19,975 nucleotides of DNA from an uncultured Eubacteriales bacterium (GCA_905201305.1 CAJKNS010000010.1:1-19975), one strand, 5' to 3'; shown: positions 6,439-15,254, numbered from the stretch's first letter. Notes: generated by a model not told the origin, from the letters alone. Numbers and translations are program-made.

Positions 6439-7986
6439 ATGATCCATCTCGGAAAAGACGTAAAGCTCAACGTATGTCCCATTCTGGTGACCCTGCACCA
6501 CGACTATGTATTCGAAGGCCCCTGCCGCATGGGCAAGGACTTTGAGCTGACCAAGGAATTCGACGATATGGCCAACGCCGAGCTCATTAAGGGTGCCCAT
6601 GAGGAGCTGGCAGAGAATCTCACCAGCCCCCATTTCAACGTCATGGAGCCCATCTGGATTGACCGAAATGAGGAATTCCTGGTGACCCCGGAGATTCTGG
6701 ATAAGATGCTTCAGGGCAAGGACGATGTGGATATTTACATGATCGGCCCCATGGGGCGGTTGTCCGACCTGGTGATTGACTTTGTGCAGAAAGCGAAAAA
6801 GCCTATTATCACCATCCCCGGCCCTCAGTGCATGCAAACCATTCTGATTGCCTCTACTCGTGCCAGAGGACTGGAGAGCTATGCCTACCGCACCTGGAAG
6901 GAGACGCTGGATTTCCTGGAGGTGCTGCGGGTAAAGAAAATGCTGCGGGAGACCAGAGTACTCTGTGCCGCACGGTTCGGTACAGCCCGTTCCGTCAGCG
7001 ATATGGGCAACTTCGTCAGCCTGGAGCAGGTAACGGATGTATTGGGCACCCAATTTACCTTTGTGAACCTCCATGAGCTTCTGGACCAGACGCATATTGG
7101 AAAGTCCGGTGAGAACTATACCCTGCCCGGACGTGCAGCGCTGAATCCCACGGAGGAAGACGTGAAGGAAATGGAGGCGCTGGCGGACGATCTTATCGGC
7201 AACGCAGTGGAGTGCGATATGGAGCGAAAGGAAGTTCTGAGCTCCGAGCGGTTCTATGTTACCGTAAAGAAGATGCTGGACTATTACGGCTGCAACGCCT
7301 TTGCCGCACCCTGCCCCGATGCCTGCGCTACCCGTCGGTTGAATCAGGAGCGGATGACCTTCTGCCTGACCCACTCTCTGCTGGGCGAGATGGGCATTCC
7401 TTCTGCCTGCGAATATGATATTCCCGCCTGCCTGTCCATCGCAATTCTCTCCTGCCTGGTGGACAAGCCCGCTTACATGGGCAACACCACCCACGACGCC
7501 AAGGCTATTGCCACCGGACGCTACGGCCTGTCCCCCTTCTTCCATACGGACATCAACGATTCCTGCATGGATGTGGTAAAGGCAGATCCGGATAACGTGA
7601 TTCTCACCTGGCACGCAGTTCCCCGGCGGAATATGCAGGGCTGGGATGCACCCAAAGCCCCCTATGCCATTCGCCCCTTCGCTGCCAGCGGATTTGGTGC
7701 AACCATCCGCTATGACTTCAACCGGGATGTAGGTCAGGAGATCACCATGTGCCGGATTTCCCCCGACTGCAAGACCCTGTTTGTTGCTAAGGGCGAAATC
7801 GTTGGCGGCGTGGGCTTCGGTGACTATTCCTGCTCCGAGGGTGTATTCTTCCGGGTGAAGGACGGCAACGACTTCTTCCAGAAGCAGCTGGAGGTGGGCA
7901 ACCATGTTCCGCTGGTATACGGCGATTGCTTCGATCAGGTCTGCGCCCTGGGCAAGCATCTGGGCCTTAAGGTCATTACGGCATAA
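6439..7986 (+). CDS. L-fucose/L-arabinose isomerase-like protein
   Basis: A 515-residue cytoplasmic protein of the FucI-related sugar isomerase family, which interconverts aldoses and ketoses with a divalent metal. Family features seen: ALNPTEED in the middle; IPSACEYDIPACLSIAILS with Glu325, the likely metal ligand; LTWHAVP with His392; FVAKGEIVGG; and the C-terminal GNHVPLVYGD with His489, matching the family's closing NH-x3-vyGD motif. It differs clearly from canonical FucI (about 590 residues), so the sugar cannot be named. AGGAGG at 6425-6430 gives a strong start. Its stop overlaps the next start by one base (TAATG), so it is coupled to the desulfurase-like gene. It is the first gene of a two-gene operon under a divergent LysR. 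Confidence 0.75.
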   Translation: MIHLGKDVKLNVCPILVTLHHDYVFEGPCRMGKDFELTKEFDDMANAELIKGAHEELAENLTSPHFNVMEPIWIDRNEEFLVTPEILDKMLQGKDDVDIYMIGPMGRLSDLVIDFVQKAKKPIITIPGPQCMQTILIASTRARGLESYAYRTWKETLDFLEVLRVKKMLRETRVLCAARFGTARSVSDMGNFVSLEQVTDVLGTQFTFVNLHELLDQTHIGKSGENYTLPGRAALNPTEEDVKEMEALADDLIGNAVECDMERKEVLSSERFYVTVKKMLDYYGCNAFAAPCPDACATRRLNQERMTFCLTHSLLGEMGIPSACEYDIPACLSIAILSCLVDKPAYMGNTTHDAKAIATGRYGLSPFFHTDINDSCMDVVKADPDNVILTWHAVPRRNMQGWDAPKAPYAIRPFAASGFGATIRYDFNRDVGQEITMCRISPDCKTLFVAKGEIVGGVGFGDYSCSEGVFFRVKDGNDFFQKQLEVGNHVPLVYGDCFDQVCALGKHLGLKVITA

Positions 7987-9608
7987 TGGAAAACCGGGAA
8001 GTCATTCTGGCGCGTCTCCATGCTGCGGCCCAGCGACTTCCACAGTATGAAAGCAGATATCTAAGCCTGAGCCAGCGGGATTATACGCATGTATACCCGC
8101 TGGTTCAGGGGTATATCCTGGATCGCTTTCTGCTGACAGAGGAGATGTGCGCCAGTGAAAAGCTGCTGGATTTGGCGGATGTCAGCCTGAGGTATACGCT
8201 GGCGCTGAAGCGCATGGGTATTGATCCCGGACAGATTTCCCGTTCCTGCTCCGGGGCCAGCTCTGTGATTTCGAAAAAGGTGCTGCTGATGAAGGCAGTG
8301 CAGGAGATATTCCATGTCTCCATGACTCCGGCGGAATTTGCGGAAATCAGCACGGTTTCGGAGCTGGCGGCGTTTATTTGCGACCATCAGCAGGAGAATA
8401 CGGCGCAGAAACCAGTGGTGCAAGTAACATGCACGGAGGACGTGGCGTGCGCCTTTGATGTGGAGCGGATTCGACAGGACTTTCCCGCACTCTCACAGAC
8501 TATCCACGGTCATCCGCTTGTATATCTGGACAATGCCGCAACCATGCAGATGCCAATGCAGGTGATGGAGGCGGTGCGAGAAGTGGAACTACTGCGGGGC
8601 AACGTCCATCGGGGCATTCACACCTTATCCAGCCGCTGTACCGATGCCTATGAGCAGGCCAGATCGGTCTGCGCCCAATTCTTTGGAACCGAGCCGGGGC
8701 ATATCACCTTTACCTCCGGCACCACCGATGGCATCAACCGGGTGGCGGCGGCGTTTGCGGACAAACCTGGGGCAATTGTGGTCACGGAATTGGAGCATCA
8801 CTCGAACTTCGTCCCATGGCAGCAGCTGTGCAAAAAAACAGGGCGGGAATTTCGGGTTTGTCCCATCCAGCCGGATGGAACGCTGAATCTCGATGCGCTG
8901 GATACCATGCTGACAGAAGGAACCGCGCTGCTTGCCATCAGCCAGTGCTCCAATGTGCTGGGCATGGCAACTCCGCTGGAAAAGATCATTCCAATGGCGC
9001 ACCAACGGGGGATTCCGGTACTGGTGGATGGAGCACAGGGAGCTTGCCATATGCCGGTGAACCTAACAGCGCTGGACTGTGATTATTACGTCTGTTCCGG
9101 GCATAAGCTGGGCGCACCCTTTGGCGTTGGACTGCTCTATTGCAAACAGCCGCTGCCGCCGATGGTATACGGAGGCGGTATGGTGGAACGGGTCACGGCG
9201 GAGAAAACCACATTCCTTCCAACTCTGGAGGCAGGAACCCCCAATGTTTCCGGTGCGGTGGGCTTGATGGCAGCGCTTAGGTATCGGATGCAGCTGCCAG
9301 ACGGGTGGCAAACTCATGAAGCGGCTCTGCTGCGCCATGCAGAAACACGGCTGCGCGAGATTCCGGGGATTCATTTTCTCGGCAGCGGCACCAGAATAGG
9401 CTGCCTGTCCTTTACGGTAGACGGAGTAGATGCCTTTGATATGGCCGCTGCGCTGGATCAGCTGGGCATTATGCTGCGATCCGGGGATCACTGTGCCCAA
9501 ATTCTCCACAGAAGGCTTGGAGTTCCCTACAGCCTTCGTCTTTCTCCGGCGTTTTACAATACCTTTGAAGAAATGGAGCTTTTGGCTGAGACCATCCAAA
9601 CTATATGA
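7986..9608 (+). CDS. SufS-like cysteine desulfurase with an extra N-terminal domain
   Basis: A 540-residue class V, PLP-dependent enzyme. Residues 157-540 form a full group II cysteine desulfurase/selenocysteine lyase: YLDNAATMQMP, TSGTTDGINRV, ELEHHSNFVPW, the PLP lysine Lys374 in CSGHKLGAPFG, and the catalytic cysteine Cys503 in RSGDHCAQ. About 150 residues precede it, where ordinary SufS has almost none. Part of that region (about 66-131) has the helical rhythm of an acyl-carrier-like fold, ending MKAVQEIFHV...ISTVSELAAFI, but lacks the GxDSL phosphopantetheine motif. No sufC, sufD, sufB or sufU is nearby, so a role in general Fe-S assembly is unlikely; a dedicated desulfurase, lyase or aminotransferase role in the isomerase pathway is inferred. 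A strong terminator follows. Confidence 0.85.
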   Translation: MENREVILARLHAAAQRLPQYESRYLSLSQRDYTHVYPLVQGYILDRFLLTEEMCASEKLLDLADVSLRYTLALKRMGIDPGQISRSCSGASSVISKKVLLMKAVQEIFHVSMTPAEFAEISTVSELAAFICDHQQENTAQKPVVQVTCTEDVACAFDVERIRQDFPALSQTIHGHPLVYLDNAATMQMPMQVMEAVREVELLRGNVHRGIHTLSSRCTDAYEQARSVCAQFFGTEPGHITFTSGTTDGINRVAAAFADKPGAIVVTELEHHSNFVPWQQLCKKTGREFRVCPIQPDGTLNLDALDTMLTEGTALLAISQCSNVLGMATPLEKIIPMAHQRGIPVLVDGAQGACHMPVNLTALDCDYYVCSGHKLGAPFGVGLLYCKQPLPPMVYGGGMVERVTAEKTTFLPTLEAGTPNVSGAVGLMAALRYRMQLPDGWQTHEAALLRHAETRLREIPGIHFLGSGTRIGCLSFTVDGVDAFDMAAALDQLGIMLRSGDHCAQILHRRLGVPYSLRLSPAFYNTFEEMELLAETIQTI

Positions 9609-9618
9609 AAATAGAATG

Positions 9619-9663
9619 ACTCCGCAGTGGGCTGGTTTACGCCGTGCCTGCTGCGGAGTTTTT
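9619..9663 (+). terminator. Rho-independent terminator of the isomerase-desulfurase operon
   Basis: ACTCCGCAG (9619-9627) pairs perfectly with CTGCGGAGT (9651-9659), followed by TTTTT. It starts 10 bases after the stop codon and separates this unit from the reductase-transporter operon. Confidence 0.9.
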
Positions 9664-9683
9664 GCCATTTTCATTATAAGCCA

Positions 9684-9697
9684 GGGATTATATTCCC
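9684..9697. promoter_or_regulatory. Palindrome GGGATTATATTCCC upstream of the reductase-transporter operon
   Basis: GGGA (9684-9687) and TCCC (9694-9697) flank a TTATAT centre, 16 bases before the candidate -35 box. It is a plausible regulator site. No protein can be assigned from the sequence. Confidence 0.35.
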
Positions 9698-9713
9698 AGG
9701 TCCTTTTCATATT

Positions 9714-9741
9714 TTGCTTTTCCTGACCGTGGCCGTATAAT
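9714..9741 (+). promoter_or_regulatory. Promoter of the reductase-transporter operon
   Basis: TTGCTT (9714-9719), a 16-base spacer and a perfect TATAAT (9736-9741) lie 45 bases ahead of the ATG at 9787. This follows directly after a strong terminator, which makes an independent promoter necessary. The -35 is only a partial match. Confidence 0.6.
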
Positions 9742-9786
9742 CCAAAGTGTAAAGAGCCCCCACTCGGGCGGCAAGGAGGAAGAAAT

Positions 9787-11751
9787 ATGTGCGCAGTGCG
9801 AAATGACCGTTATCCCCATGTATTTTCACCGCTGAAAATACGGGGTGTTACCCTAAAAAACCGACTGGAATATTCCCCTACCGTGGTGCTGAAATGCACG
9901 CCGGAGGGCGATGTGACAGAGGAAATGCTGGACTATGTGGAATATCAGGCCAAAACCGGCGTTGCCTATTTGACCATTGGCAATACTCCTGTGGTACACA
10001 CCGGAAGCTCGGCCTGGCTCTGTGAGCTGAACGTCACCGAGGATCGCTGTATCCACGGCATCAATCAGCTGGTGGTGCGGGCCCGGGAGAACGGCGCGGA
10101 GATGAGCGTAGAGCTGGCCCATGCCGGACGGGGCGCAACCACCATGCCCGGCGTGATCGGACTTGCGCCCTCGGATGTCCCATTAAACGGCGGGCCGCTG
10201 GGATATATCAAGCCCATGAATTATGAGGACATGGCCTTTATCAAGCAGCAGTTTGTGGACTGCGCGGTACGATGTCAAAAGGCGGGGCTGAAAATCCTGA
10301 TGATCCACTGCGGGCACAACAATCTGCTGGCGCAGTTCCTGTCTCCAGCCAGCAACCACCGCACCGACGAATACGGCGGCAGTCTGGAGAACCGGATGCG
10401 GTTCCCGCTGGAGGTGCTGGCGGCCATTCGTCAGGCGGTGCCGGATATGGTGCTGGAAATTCGGGTTTCCGCTCAGGAGGATACGCCGGACGGCCTTCAA
10501 TTTGAGGATTCACTGGCGTTTATGGAGCGGGCCCAGGAGTTTATCGACATTGTGCATATCTCCCGCGGCGTGATCTTCTTTAACTACGCCTCCACCTATA
10601 CCACCCCCACCTATTTCAAGGAACGGCGTTTCAATGTGGAATTTGCGGCAGAAGCAAAACGGCGGCTGCATATTCCCGTGGCAGTAGTGGGCAACATTAC
10701 CTCGCTCCAAGAGGCGGAGGATATTATCGCCGGAGGAAAGGCGGATATCGTGGTAATGGCAAAGGCCTATATGGCGGACGGTGATTTGATTCACAAATCC
10801 GTTCGCGGCGATGCGGCGCTGGTTCGTCCCTGCACCCGCTGCGACTGGTGCGGTACAGCCAATAACTACGGAACGTCCATGCGCTGTGCCATCAATCCGC
10901 TGTTGGGCAAGTCCATGGATCTGGAGAGCCTGGTAAAGCCCGGACGGCAGCAGAATGTGATGGTCATTGGCGGCGGTCCCGGCGGCATGATGGCGGCGCA
11001 AACCCTGAGAAAAATGGGACATCAGGTAGACCTGTATGAAAAAACCGGTCAGCTGGGCGGGCTGATGCAGGATGCCACCATCGCGCCCTTTAAGGAATAT
11101 CTCCGGCTCTATAAGGAGTGGGACATTCGGGAGACCGAGCGCTGCGGTGCAAACATTCACCTGAATACCGAAGTCACCGCTGAAATGGTGCTGGAGAAGA
11201 ATCCTGACGCCATCATCGTGGCTACCGGCTCCAATTATATCATTCCCAGAGTGCCCGGAGTAGACGGTCCCAACGTCAAGACGGTTAAGGACGTGGAGCA
11301 TCATACGGTTCCGGTAGGAGAAAACGTGGTGGTCTGCGGCGGCGGTATTGTGGGTCTGGAATGTGCCATCATGCTGGGCATGGAAGGAAAGTCCGTGATG
11401 GTGATCGACATGATCCCCGAGGAGGATTTCGGAAAGGCACTGGCGGTGTTTAACCACATCGAGGTCATGTACCAGCTGGAGAAATATGGCGTGGCATTGC
11501 AGGGAGATCGGCGCATTCAGAGCTTTGAGCCGGATGCCGTGGTAACTGTGGACTCGGAAGGCATCGAACACCGCTATTTTGGCGACACCTTTGTTTTAGC
11601 TCTGGGCGTAAAGCCTGAGGATCGACTGCTGGGTGAACTGAGAAAGCTGTATGCCGAGGGCGTTTATGCAGTGGGCGACTGTGTTGGAAGCGGACGACTC
11701 ATTGCCGACGCCAATCAGGACGGCTTCCACGCCGCCATCCGAATCCGATAA
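9787..11751 (+). CDS. NADH:flavin oxidoreductase / 2,4-dienoyl-CoA reductase family ene-reductase
   Basis: A 654-residue three-part redox enzyme of the family that includes FadH, trimethylamine dehydrogenase and the bile-acid BaiCD/BaiH proteins. Residues 10-345 form the FMN TIM barrel, with FLSPASNHRTDEYGGSLENR. A [4Fe-4S] site follows: Cys349, Cys352, Cys355 and Cys367 (CX2CX2CX11C). Residues 390-654 form the FAD/NAD(P) half, with GGGPGG from Gly395 and a second GGGIVG near 518. Such enzymes pass electrons from NAD(P)H through FAD and Fe-S to FMN to reduce C=C bonds, or act as dehydrogenases. The active-site loop reads HCGHNN (His174, His177, Asn178, Asn179) where many relatives have a tyrosine. 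AGGAGG lies 7 bases upstream. It heads an operon with a sugar-type ABC importer, so its substrate is probably imported. Confidence 0.88.
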   Translation: MCAVRNDRYPHVFSPLKIRGVTLKNRLEYSPTVVLKCTPEGDVTEEMLDYVEYQAKTGVAYLTIGNTPVVHTGSSAWLCELNVTEDRCIHGINQLVVRARENGAEMSVELAHAGRGATTMPGVIGLAPSDVPLNGGPLGYIKPMNYEDMAFIKQQFVDCAVRCQKAGLKILMIHCGHNNLLAQFLSPASNHRTDEYGGSLENRMRFPLEVLAAIRQAVPDMVLEIRVSAQEDTPDGLQFEDSLAFMERAQEFIDIVHISRGVIFFNYASTYTTPTYFKERRFNVEFAAEAKRRLHIPVAVVGNITSLQEAEDIIAGGKADIVVMAKAYMADGDLIHKSVRGDAALVRPCTRCDWCGTANNYGTSMRCAINPLLGKSMDLESLVKPGRQQNVMVIGGGPGGMMAAQTLRKMGHQVDLYEKTGQLGGLMQDATIAPFKEYLRLYKEWDIRETERCGANIHLNTEVTAEMVLEKNPDAIIVATGSNYIIPRVPGVDGPNVKTVKDVEHHTVPVGENVVVCGGGIVGLECAIMLGMEGKSVMVIDMIPEEDFGKALAVFNHIEVMYQLEKYGVALQGDRRIQSFEPDAVVTVDSEGIEHRYFGDTFVLALGVKPEDRLLGELRKLYAEGVYAVGDCVGSGRLIADANQDGFHAAIRIR

Positions 11752-11766
11752 GGACAGGAGGCAGAA

Positions 11767-13278
11767 ATGAACGAGAATTTAAAACAATCTGCGCCGCTGA
11801 TGGAACTGAGAGACATCACCAAACGGTTCCCGGGCGTAACAGCCCTTTCCGATGTCAGCCTGAGCATCCATACCGGCGAGGTGCTGGCGCTGGTGGGTGA
11901 AAATGGAGCGGGAAAATCCACGCTGATTAAAGTAATGACCGGCTTTCATCAGATGGACGAAGGCGAAATCCTAATTGACGGCACCCCAGTCACCTTTACC
12001 CACCCCAATCAGGCCATTGATGCGGGCATTGCCTGTATCTATCAGGAGCTTTCCATTGTACCGGACATTGATGTGGCAAAGAATCTGTTCCTGGGCAACT
12101 GGCCCAAGAAGGGCGTATTTCTGGATAACCGCACCATGTACCGGAAGGCAAAGGAAATTTTGAGCCGGATCCATCTGGACGTGGATCCCCATGTCAAGGC
12201 GTCGAATCTCTCCATTGCCCAGCAGCAGATGCTGGAGATCGGCAGAGCGTTGACCCGCGATGCCCGGATTATCATCATGGATGAGCCCACCTCGTCCCTG
12301 ACGGATCGGGAGGCGGACATCCTGCTGGAGCTGGTGATGCAGCTGAAGCGGGAGGGCGTTGCGATTATCTATATCTCCCACAAGCTGGACGAGGTGATGC
12401 AGGTCAGTGACCGGGCCACCATCCTCTGCGATGGCAAAAACGTTACCACTGTGGAGACAAAGGACGTTACCCGGGATAAGCTCATTGAGTATATGCTGGG
12501 CCGCCCCATGGACGATATGTACGGCAAGCAGGAAGCAGAGCTGGGCGAGGTGCTGCTCAGCGTAGCGCATTTGACCCGGAAGGGCGTATTCACTGACGTG
12601 AGCTTTGAGGCCCGCAGAGGTGAGGTGCTGGGCTTCTTTGGACTGGTGGGTGCAGGACGTTCCGAGATCATGCGTGCGATTTTCGGTGTGGACGCCTATG
12701 ACAGCGGCACGATTTCCATCGACGGAAAGCCCGTGACCATCTCCAATCCTGTTCAGGCCCGGCGGCACGGTCTGGCTCTGGTGCCGGAGGATCGAAAAAA
12801 AGAGGGGCTGGCCCTGCGGCTGAGCATCCTTAATAATATGACCCTGGTAAAAATTTCGGAGATCAACCACCTGGGCTTTATCGATAAGAAAACCCAGCGG
12901 AGTCTGGCGGACCAGTATGTAAAGGAAATCCGGGTGAAAACACCCTCTGTGAATCAGCTGGCAGGCAACCTCTCCGGCGGCAATCAGCAGAAGGTGGTCA
13001 TTGCCAAGTGGCTTATGGAAAATCCGGATATTCTGATTCTGGATGAGCCCACCCGCGGCATTGATGTTGGGTCTAAGGCAGAAATCTATGAAATCATCTA
13101 TGAAATTGCCAAGAAGGGTGCATCCGTAATTGTGGTGTCCTCGGATTTGACGGAAATTCTGGGCATCTGTGACCGGATTATCACCGTGGCAGAAGGTAAG
13201 ATCACGGCGGAATTCTCCGGAAAAACCGCAACGGACAAGGAAATCCTTGCTGCTGCATTGGGAGGTGTACCGGTATGA
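11767..13278 (+). CDS. Ribose-type sugar ABC transporter ATP-binding protein
   Basis: A 503-residue double-ATPase subunit of the RbsA/MglA class. The first half has an intact Walker A (GENGAGKST, 44-52), a signature beginning at Leu148 (LSIAQQQ) and Walker B Asp172-Glu173. The second half has the usual degenerate Walker A (GLVGAGRS, 292-299) and an intact LSGGNQQ at 402. It would couple ATP hydrolysis to uptake through the two permeases encoded next. An AGGAGG-type site lies between the reductase stop and this start (15-base gap), and the stop overlaps the first permease by 4 bases, so this is one operon. Related members import ribose, galactose, autoinducer-2 or inositol; the specific ligand is not readable. 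Confidence 0.93.
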   Translation: MNENLKQSAPLMELRDITKRFPGVTALSDVSLSIHTGEVLALVGENGAGKSTLIKVMTGFHQMDEGEILIDGTPVTFTHPNQAIDAGIACIYQELSIVPDIDVAKNLFLGNWPKKGVFLDNRTMYRKAKEILSRIHLDVDPHVKASNLSIAQQQMLEIGRALTRDARIIIMDEPTSSLTDREADILLELVMQLKREGVAIIYISHKLDEVMQVSDRATILCDGKNVTTVETKDVTRDKLIEYMLGRPMDDMYGKQEAELGEVLLSVAHLTRKGVFTDVSFEARRGEVLGFFGLVGAGRSEIMRAIFGVDAYDSGTISIDGKPVTISNPVQARRHGLALVPEDRKKEGLALRLSILNNMTLVKISEINHLGFIDKKTQRSLADQYVKEIRVKTPSVNQLAGNLSGGNQQKVVIAKWLMENPDILILDEPTRGIDVGSKAEIYEIIYEIAKKGASVIVVSSDLTEILGICDRIITVAEGKITAEFSGKTATDKEILAAALGGVPV

Positions 13279-14258
13279 CGGCATTGAAAACAAAATATGC
13301 TGCGGTAAGCCAGTGGATGCAGAAGCACCACATTCGCGGCATTTATCTGATGATCGTGCTGTATGTCATCGTAGTGGCGCTGCTGAACAGCTCCTTCCTG
13401 ACCGTGGGCAACTGGGTAAACCTGCTCCGTCAGGTAGCGGTATACGGCATCGTATCCTGCGGCATTACGCTGATTATGCTCACCGGACGCACGGATCTTT
13501 CCGCAGGCATGATGCTGACGTTCCTGGCGAATATCTCCTGCTATTATGTCACTCCGGCGGTGCAGAATCAGGTGCTGGCCATTGTGCTGCCCCTGCTTAT
13601 CGGCTTGGTAGGCGGACTGCTCAACGGCATTCTGGTAGGCGTGATTCGGCTGAACTCCTTTGTTTCCACCCTGGGCATGATGAGCCTGTATACCGGCGCA
13701 GTACTGCTGTTTACCAAGAAAAACACCTCCCTCACCGGCGACGCTTCCATGACCTTCTATAAAGCGCTGGGACAGGGCAGCGTGCTGGGGATTCCGGTGC
13801 CGGTGATTATTCTGCTGGTGGTGGCGGCGATCTGCGGGATTGTTCTGAGAAAGACGGTCTATGGCAGCCAAATCTACGCCGTAGGCAGCAATATGATCAA
13901 CGCCCGGTTCTCCGGCATCAATGCAACCGGCATTATCGTTTCGGTTTATACCATCTCCGGTCTGCTGACAGGGCTTGCATCGGTGGTGATGTGCTCCCGG
14001 ATCATGTCCGCTCAGCCGAAAATGGGCGCAGGCTATGAGTTTACCGCACTGACCGCAGTGGTACTGGGCGGACTGTCCATCACCGGCGGCAAGGGCAATA
14101 TTCTCGGCACCCTCATTGGCGTTCTAATCCTTGGCATCATCGACAATAGCTTTGTGATTCTGGGGCTGGATACCAACCTCCAGTACATTGTCAAGGGCGC
14201 CATTCTGGTGATTGCCGTTGCCATTCAGATTCGCAGCGAAAGGAGGACGGGTCTGTGA
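13275..14258 (+). CDS. Ribose-type ABC transporter permease (first)
   Basis: A 327-residue membrane protein of the RbsC family with about eight to ten helices. It carries the family segments GIVSCGITLIMLTGRTDLSA near the N-terminus, GAVGLLNG-like GGLLNGILVGV, RFSGIN, and GGLSITGGKGNILGTLIG near the C-terminus. ATGA overlap with the ATPase gene upstream and GTGA overlap with the second permease downstream show tight translational coupling. Two different permease genes in one importer point to a heterodimeric channel, as in the autoinducer-2 importer LsrCD, rather than the homodimer of RbsC. Confidence 0.92.
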   Translation: MTALKTKYAAVSQWMQKHHIRGIYLMIVLYVIVVALLNSSFLTVGNWVNLLRQVAVYGIVSCGITLIMLTGRTDLSAGMMLTFLANISCYYVTPAVQNQVLAIVLPLLIGLVGGLLNGILVGVIRLNSFVSTLGMMSLYTGAVLLFTKKNTSLTGDASMTFYKALGQGSVLGIPVPVIILLVVAAICGIVLRKTVYGSQIYAVGSNMINARFSGINATGIIVSVYTISGLLTGLASVVMCSRIMSAQPKMGAGYEFTALTAVVLGGLSITGGKGNILGTLIGVLILGIIDNSFVILGLDTNLQYIVKGAILVIAVAIQIRSERRTGL

Positions 14259-15211
14259 AAAAGTGCAAGGAATTGTTTGCGGAGTACAACATCATCCTGA
14301 TCCTCGTCCTGATTCTGGGCTACGGCATCTGGTTTGTGCCCTACTTCGCCAGCGCAAATAACGTCTATAAGCTGCTGGCGGACTTTAGTATGTATGGAAT
14401 TGCAGCCATCGGTATGTCCTTCCTGCTGATCTCCGGCGAAATTGACCTGTCGCTGGGTATGTCCGTGGCGCTGTCCGCAATTATGTCCTCGCTGGTTGGT
14501 TCCCGGTACGGCGGTGTAGCCGGTTTGATTTCGGCAATTCTGGTATGCGGCCTGGTGGGCGCAGTCAATGGCTTCCTAGTGACAAAGCTTCGGATCAGCT
14601 CTTTGATTGCTACCATTGCCACCATGACAGCCCTCACCGGCGTCTGTTATATCCTCGGGAACGGGGCGACCGTGCCCAATACCAGCCCATTTTTGCAGGG
14701 ACTCTATGGCTTCCGGCTGTTTGGACTGAAATTCTTGCAGCTACCGGTCTTGCTGTTTGCCCTTTGTCTCATCGGCTTTGGGCTGCTGCTTCATCGGACC
14801 AGGTTTGGAAACGGCATTTATGTAGCGGGCGGCAATGCGGAAGCTGGCTATTCCTCTGGTATTGAGATTGGGAAGACCAAGACCATCTGCTTCCTTATTG
14901 GCGGTATTTGTGCCGGAATTACCGGTGTGCTGCTGTCATCCTATGTCTATGCCGGTGCGGTCAGCTATGGCGACGGACTGAATATCACTCTGATTTCCGC
15001 CAGCGTGTTAGGCGGCGTAAAATTTACCGGCGGCAAGGGCAGCGTGATCCGCACACTGCTGGGCATTGTTGTAGTGCGGGCAATTATCAACATTGCATCG
15101 CTTTTGTCCTTTGACGCTTGGGCGCAGAATGTGCTGACTGGCGCGTTGCTGCTGGCAGTATTGATTGTAGACCGCTGCACCAGAGAGCAGCGCCTGGAAG
15201 ACGCCGTTTAA
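14255..15211 (+). CDS. Ribose-type ABC transporter permease (second)
   Basis: A 318-residue RbsC-family permease with GTG start overlapping the stop of the first permease. Seen: MYGIAAIGMSFLLISGEIDLSLG, VGAVNGFLVTKLRISSLIAT, and GGVKFTGGKGSV at the C-terminal end, in the same order as in its neighbour but with low overall identity, so an old duplication rather than a recent one. It probably pairs with the first permease. A small hairpin and a strong ribosome binding site separate it from the binding-protein gene. Confidence 0.92.
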   Translation: MKKCKELFAEYNIILILVLILGYGIWFVPYFASANNVYKLLADFSMYGIAAIGMSFLLISGEIDLSLGMSVALSAIMSSLVGSRYGGVAGLISAILVCGLVGAVNGFLVTKLRISSLIATIATMTALTGVCYILGNGATVPNTSPFLQGLYGFRLFGLKFLQLPVLLFALCLIGFGLLLHRTRFGNGIYVAGGNAEAGYSSGIEIGKTKTICFLIGGICAGITGVLLSSYVYAGAVSYGDGLNITLISASVLGGVKFTGGKGSVIRTLLGIVVVRAIINIASLLSFDAWAQNVLTGALLLAVLIVDRCTREQRLEDAV

Positions 15212-15220
15212 TTGTCATTC

Positions 15221-15234
15221 ACAGCGGAAGCTGT
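15221..15234 (+). promoter_or_regulatory. Small hairpin ahead of the binding-protein gene
   Basis: ACAGC and GCTGT form a 5-base stem closed by a GGAA (GNRA-type) loop in the 43-base gap before the binding-protein gene, just upstream of AAAGGAGG. It may help protect or process the mRNA. It could be chance. Confidence 0.3.
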
Positions 15235-15254
15235 TATAAAAGGAGGAACTACTG

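Noticed and set aside
6409..7959. Minus-strand open frame of 516 codons across the isomerase gene
   Set aside because: It mirrors the isomerase gene, has low-complexity His/Gly/Gln-rich sequence, no ribosome binding site and no family pattern; a codon-bias shadow.
7986..9608. General SUF iron-sulfur assembly locus
   Set aside because: No sufB, sufC, sufD or sufU neighbours and an unusual N-terminal extension; the gene is coupled to a sugar isomerase-like gene instead.
10510..11571. Minus-strand open frame of 353 codons inside the ene-reductase gene
   Set aside because: Shadow of the well-supported reductase on the plus strand; His-rich with no recognisable features.
11971..13293. Minus-strand open frame of 440 codons across the ABC ATPase gene
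   Set aside because: Antisense shadow of a clear RbsA-type gene; the translation shows no domain and has unusual composition.
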